Shown piece after piece: positions 5,410 to 8,318 of a DNA stretch of 8,318 nt. Both the position numbers and the translations under genes were made by a program. Positions within the stretch are counted from its first letter, which is position 1. Every line of letters begins with the position of its first letter. The notes beneath the pieces were generated by a model. It searched no databases and was not told where the DNA came from. It saw nothing but the letters and a program-made list of their open reading frames with translations. Location: NCBI GenBank assembly GCA_023404715.1, contig JAEYAR010000014.1, positions 1 to 8,318 of the forward strand, read 5' to 3'. This DNA is from Bacillota bacterium. GTDB lineage: Bacteria > Bacillota > Clostridia > Christensenellales > Aristaeellaceae.

Positions 5410-6717
5410 ATGAAAACGAAAAACAACCGATCCGAATTGCGTCCGTTTCTGACGCTATGGTCGACCCAAGCGCTCTCGGCGCTCGGCAGCTCGATGACCG
5501 GCTTTGCGCTGGTGATCTGGTCCTATCAGCAGGCGGGCTCGGCGCTGCAAACAGCGCTGCTCTCCATCTGTACCTACACGCCCTATGTGCTCGTCAGCAT
5601 CTTCGCCGGCACGCTCACCGACCGCCTGGACAAGAAGCGCACGATGCTCTTTTGCGACCTCTTCGCGGCGCTGACCACGCTCGGCGTCCTCGCGCTCTTG
5701 AAGACCGGTCAACTGCGCATCTGGCATCTGTACGTGCTCAACGCGCTCAGCGGCCTGATGAACACGGTGCAGCAGCCCGCCTCCGAGGTGACGGTCACCC
5801 TGCTGACGCCCAGACGGCACGTGCAGCGCGCGAGCTCCTTGCAGGCGCTCTCCAGCTCGCTCGTCTCGGTAGCGACGCCGATGATCGCCACGGCGCTTTA
5901 CACCCTGCTCGGGTTGGACGCGGTCATCGCCTTCGACCTTGGCACCTGCGCGGTCGCCGTGCTCTCGCTCGCCTTCCTCATCCCCATCCCCCGCGTGCAG
6001 CGGGCGGAGGAGGCGAAGGAATCCGTGCTCGCGGCGGCCCGCAGCGGCCTTGGCTATCTGCGAAGGCGCCGAGGTATTCTCGACCTGATCCTGCTGCTGG
6101 CCTGTATCAACTTCGTCGCGTCCATGTATAACGCGGCGCTGCCGGCCTTGATCCTGCCGCGCGCAAACGGCGAAGCCCAGCTGGGCCTCGTCAACACGGT
6201 CGCCGGGCTGGCCATGCTATTGGGCAGCGCGCTGATCACGCTGATGCCCGCGCCCAAGAGCCGCGTACGCGTGATCTTGAACGCGCTGCTGCTCGCGATG
6301 AGCACGGAAAACCTACTGCTCGCGCTGGGCGGAACGCCCTGGCTTTGGTGCATAGGCGCGGCGCTCGGCTGGGTCGCGATCCCCGCGATGAACGCGAACA
6401 TGAACGCGCTGTTTCGCACGATCATCCCCGTCGAGATGCAAGGGCGCGTGTACTCCGCGCGCAACACCCTGCAATTTTTCACCATCCCGCTGGGCTACCT
6501 CGCAGGCGGATGGGTGGTCGACGCCGTGGCGGAGCCGCTGATGGCTTCCCTTTCCCCCGCGCACCCGCTCTCGTTGCTGCTCGGGACGGGCAAGGGATCC
6601 GGCGCGGCGCTCACCTTTCTGCTGCTCGCCCTGTTGGGCGTAGCGCCCTGCCTGCTCTTCCGGCATGACCGGCATATCTGGGCGCTCGAACGCGCAGAGG
6701 GGGATGGCCCCGCCTGA
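5410..6717 (+). CDS. MFS efflux transporter, macrolide-efflux (Mef)-like
   Basis: The 435-residue, 12-span protein starts LRPFLTLWSTQALSALGSSMTGFAL, typical of the Mef/MFS_3 group of proton-driven drug exporters. It carries MFS motif A in the loop between spans 2 and 3, GTLTDRLDKKRT (67-78, with Asp71 and Arg72). The second half contains ALFRTIIPVEMQGRVYSARNT, another conserved stretch in this group. Length and frame are intact. Its Shine-Dalgarno AAGGAG lies nine bases upstream but is buried in the attenuator hairpin, so expression is probably induced by a signal sensed during translation of the leader peptide. The likely substrates are ribosome-targeting antibiotics such as macrolides, inferred from family and regulation. 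It converges on the minus-strand operon at a shared hairpin. Confidence 0.92.
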   Translation: MKTKNNRSELRPFLTLWSTQALSALGSSMTGFALVIWSYQQAGSALQTALLSICTYTPYVLVSIFAGTLTDRLDKKRTMLFCDLFAALTTLGVLALLKTGQLRIWHLYVLNALSGLMNTVQQPASEVTVTLLTPRRHVQRASSLQALSSSLVSVATPMIATALYTLLGLDAVIAFDLGTCAVAVLSLAFLIPIPRVQRAEEAKESVLAAARSGLGYLRRRRGILDLILLLACINFVASMYNAALPALILPRANGEAQLGLVNTVAGLAMLLGSALITLMPAPKSRVRVILNALLLAMSTENLLLALGGTPWLWCIGAALGWVAIPAMNANMNALFRTIIPVEMQGRVYSARNTLQFFTIPLGYLAGGWVVDAVAEPLMASLSPAHPLSLLLGTGKGSGAALTFLLLALLGVAPCLLFRHDRHIWALERAEGDGPA

Positions 6718-6749
6718 AACGGATGACAATACGCAAATCGTAAACGATA

Positions 6750-6785
6750 GAGGCCGTCGCTCCCGGATGCGGAAGCGGCGGCCTC
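6750..6785. terminator. Hairpin between convergent operons, probable terminator
   Basis: GAGGCCGTCGCT (6750-6761) pairs with AGCGGCGGCCTC (6774-6785) over 12 bp with one wobble and a 12-base loop. ATAGA and TCTAT outside it can extend the stem past a small internal loop. It lies between the MFS stop (6717) and the end of the opposing minus-strand ORF (6802). There is no real T-run on the plus strand. On the minus strand TATCGTTTACGATTT follows, so termination in that direction is more convincing. Confidence 0.55.
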
Positions 6786-6801
6786 GCCGTCTATGCTCAG
6801 G

Positions 6802-6959
6802 CTATGTTTCTTTCCGTTCCCTTTTGAGCAGGCGTTCCAAATCGCTCATTCCCCCCGGCTTATCCGAGGTGCTTTTCGCGCAGATGCACGCCTGCTCAGA
6901 CGATATCAGTTGGTCGACCTCGGCAGTTCATCGCCCATCTTTTCAACCATCTGCCTCAC
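6802..6959 (-). pseudogene. Short soluble ORF with a one-base frameshift, third in the SH3b operon
   Basis: From GTG (6959, overlapping the previous stop as GTGA) or ATG (6950), the ORF reads MVEKMGDEL and then soon hits a stop at 6906-6908. If one base is restored just after GAACT (about 6925-6930), the reading continues AEVDQLISSEQACICAKST, then SDKPGG and finally MSDLERLLKRERKET, to a TAG at 6802. The total length, about 150 bases, fits a 49-residue charged cytoplasmic peptide lacking one nucleotide. The codons on both sides use G/C in third position like the neighbours. I do not recognise the family. It may be a true recent frameshift, a sequencing error, or two unrelated short ORFs. Confidence 0.42.
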
Positions 6960-7060
6960 CGCCTATACCAGAGCGCCCGAAACAAACGCACGGCCACAGC
7001 GCCGAACAGAGCGAGCAGCGCGAGATTCAGAAGCTGATGCATAAGCATCATTCCCCACAT
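6956..7060 (-). CDS. 34-residue single-span membrane protein
   Basis: The ORF begins MWGMMLMHQLLNLALLALFG and continues AVAVRLFRALWYRR, then TGA (6956-6958). One hydrophobic helix covers about residues 4-27, followed by an Arg-rich C-terminal tail that should stay in the cytoplasm. The start is set by a strong GAGGAG (7070-7075) nine bases upstream, which overlaps the stop of the SH3b protein gene, so the two are translationally coupled. The next short ORF overlaps its stop as GTGA. I know no family match. The shape resembles small regulatory or scaffold membrane proteins, or a minimal holin-like peptide. Its strong ribosome site and tight packing make it more than a random ORF. Confidence 0.6.
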   Translation of the reverse strand: MWGMMLMHQLLNLALLALFGAVAVRLFRALWYRR

Positions 7061-7073
7061 AAACCGATTCTCC

Positions 7074-8198
7074 TCAATAGTGCAGGAAGTGCGAGCTCAC
7101 GTAGCCCGTGGAGCCGCCGATGTTCACGCGCGTCCAGTCTACGCCGGATTCGACCACCGTCACCTGCGTGCCCACGCTGTACATGCCGAGCACCTTGGCG
7201 TACAGGCTCGGCGCAGAGCGGAAGTTAACGATCGACCCGCCGTTGGGGTTGACCAGCGTCGCCGTGCGGCGAATCGCCTCCACGCCCGAATTCCCCGTCA
7301 GGCGGATGTACTTGGCCATCATGTAGCCGCGCTGCGAACCGACGAGCACCTCATGCCAAGTCGGCCCCTTGGCCAGCACCTTGACCAGCGTGCCGTTGCC
7401 GTAATAGCCCAGCACTTTCGCGTCGAGCGATGGCTGCTGGCGCAGGTTGAGCACCTGGGTGGACTTGGGGTTGTTGACCACGCCGTAGTAAACCCTGACG
7501 TTCTGTGTGCTGTCGTAATTCGAGGGCGCCGTCAGATACTGCACCGCCATGAAGCCGATCGTCCCGCCGATGCGCACCTTATGCCAGTTCTTCCCCTTGA
7601 CGAGAATCTCCACCGTCGTGCCCGGCTGCCAAGAGGAGAGCCAGGGCGCGCCCGTCCCCGGCCCGCCGCGCAGGTTGACGCTGTTGCCGTTCGGCGTGGA
7701 GATCGTCGCATAGCTCACCGGAGAAATATCGCCCAGCTGAATTAAATCCGACACCATGAAGCCCGTCAGGCCGTCTACGCGCACCTGATACCAGCCCGTG
7801 TTCTGTGAGAGGATATCCACCCGCGTGCCGCTGTCAAACCGGGCGAGTACCGCGGCGCTGAGCGACGGCGTCTGGCGCAGGTTGACGTGGCCGTTCGGGT
7901 TTACGATCGTGCCGTAGCTTCCGCCCGGCGTGCTGTCCGCCTCGATGTAGGTCTCGCTCATATAGCCCGTCGCGCCGTCCTCGACCTCGACGAAATACCA
8001 TGAGCCCGTCTTGGAGATGAGCTCTACCCACGTGCCGGGCGGATACTGCCCCAGCCTATCCGAGCCCGCGTGCGGTTCCGCGCGCAGGTTCAGGCGCCCG
8101 CCCCGTATGACGCCGTACGCCTCACAAAGGCTCGCGACCGGCAGCAGGCACAGCAGGAGCGCGGCAGCCGCCGCGGCCTTATATTTCCATTTACGCAT
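7074..8198 (-). CDS. Secreted protein of five SH3b (bacterial SH3) repeats
   Basis: The 374-residue product begins with a Sec signal peptide: MRKWKYK, then an Ala/Leu core to about residue 22, with likely cleavage after CEA (about 27). The rest is five SH3b repeats of about 60 residues, near 28-86, 95-155, 163-223, 238-300 and 312-374. Each opens with a strand and an (V/L)NLR or NFR motif followed by a Pro, and closes with W..V.(V/I)...GY/GFM, the pattern of SH3_3/SH3_8 domains that bind peptidoglycan or other wall polymers. No catalytic domain (amidase, NlpC/P60, glucosaminidase) or sortase signal is present, so it is a pure binding or scaffold protein. GGGGGAAG lies upstream of the ATG. Two small ORFs follow in the same operon. 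The target ligand is unknown. Confidence 0.92.
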   Translation of the reverse strand: MRKWKYKAAAAAALLLCLLPVASLCEAYGVIRGGRLNLRAEPHAGSDRLGQYPPGTWVELISKTGSWYFVEVEDGATGYMSETYIEADSTPGGSYGTIVNPNGHVNLRQTPSLSAAVLARFDSGTRVDILSQNTGWYQVRVDGLTGFMVSDLIQLGDISPVSYATISTPNGNSVNLRGGPGTGAPWLSSWQPGTTVEILVKGKNWHKVRIGGTIGFMAVQYLTAPSNYDSTQNVRVYYGVVNNPKSTQVLNLRQQPSLDAKVLGYYGNGTLVKVLAKGPTWHEVLVGSQRGYMMAKYIRLTGNSGVEAIRRTATLVNPNGGSIVNFRSAPSLYAKVLGMYSVGTQVTVVESGVDWTRVNIGGSTGYVSSHFLHY

Positions 8199-8318
8199 TG
8201 TTCTTCCCCCATTGTCTCTCCAACAAAAACGCCGCCTCTGCAGGCCTCTTTCAGCGTCTCTTTGTATCCATTAAACGCGCGAGAGCGCTTCTTTGTTCCC
8301 ATCCGGTCCGTCTAAATT
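8199..8318. other. Upstream region of the SH3b operon, no gene seen
   Basis: These 120 bases precede the SH3b gene on the minus strand. A Shine-Dalgarno site is visible, but no convincing -35/-10 pair. A small GCCT/AGGC hairpin followed by GGCGTTTTTG (minus strand, around 8230-8245) could be a weak terminator from a gene beyond the window. An ORF through here is incoherent and overlaps the SH3b start, so I do not call it. Confidence 0.4.

Noticed and set aside
7080..7745. A 221-codon plus-strand frame opposite the SH3b gene
   Set aside because: It is an antisense shadow rich in Arg and His. The minus strand encodes five clear SH3b repeats.
8090..8302. A 70-codon minus-strand ORF at the right end
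   Set aside because: It overlaps the SH3b signal-peptide region in another frame and has no recognisable features.

Overview
The window looks like a chromosome segment from a fairly GC-rich, Gram-positive-type anaerobe of the Clostridia. The grounds are the gene families (LytTR regulator with a DUF3021 partner, YtrB-like ABC exporter, BlaI/MecI-type repressor, MATE pump, multi-SH3b secreted protein, class C group II intron), near-consensus sigma-A promoters and strong purine Shine-Dalgarno sites. A gut-type member such as Christensenellales would fit, but the genus cannot be told from this sequence. The coding genes are GC-rich. Roughly bases 170-560 are visibly more AT-rich and hold remnants rather than intact genes.

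Layout. 1-169 (minus) is the N-terminus of a BlaI/MecI/CopY-type repressor, with a perfect 7-bp inverted repeat lying over its own promoter. 327-1080 is a gene graveyard: the 3' end of a broken probable secreted-protein gene, its intact terminator, the 5' part of a group IIC intron sitting just after that terminator, and a frameshifted region-4 fragment of an ECF sigma factor. 1112-2509 (minus) is a MATE efflux pump. 2510-2706 is a divergent promoter region with a near-consensus promoter for the MATE gene, and on the other side two perfect 11-bp direct repeats spaced 21 bp apart upstream of a promoter for the next operon.

2707-5193 (plus) is a four-gene operon: LytTR DNA-binding protein, DUF3021 membrane protein, ABC ATPase and ABC-2 permease. 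It reads as a small self-regulating membrane-linked regulator that drives an exporter. 5210-6717 (plus) is a Mef-like MFS efflux gene. It is preceded by a 12-codon leader ORF and a set of mutually exclusive hairpins, one of which buries the MFS ribosome-binding site, so it looks like an antibiotic- or stress-inducible attenuator. Three separate export systems (MATE, ABC, MFS) therefore lie side by side, two of them with visible local control.

6802-8198 (minus) is a second operon: a secreted protein made of five SH3b repeats, then a 34-codon single-span membrane protein, then a short soluble ORF that appears to carry a one-base frameshift. It converges on the MFS gene at a shared hairpin. The last 120 bases hold no gene I can support.

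The best candidates for undescribed biology are the MFS leader/attenuator, the LytTR direct-repeat operator with its LytTR-DUF3021-ABC operon, and the small membrane protein behind the SH3b protein.
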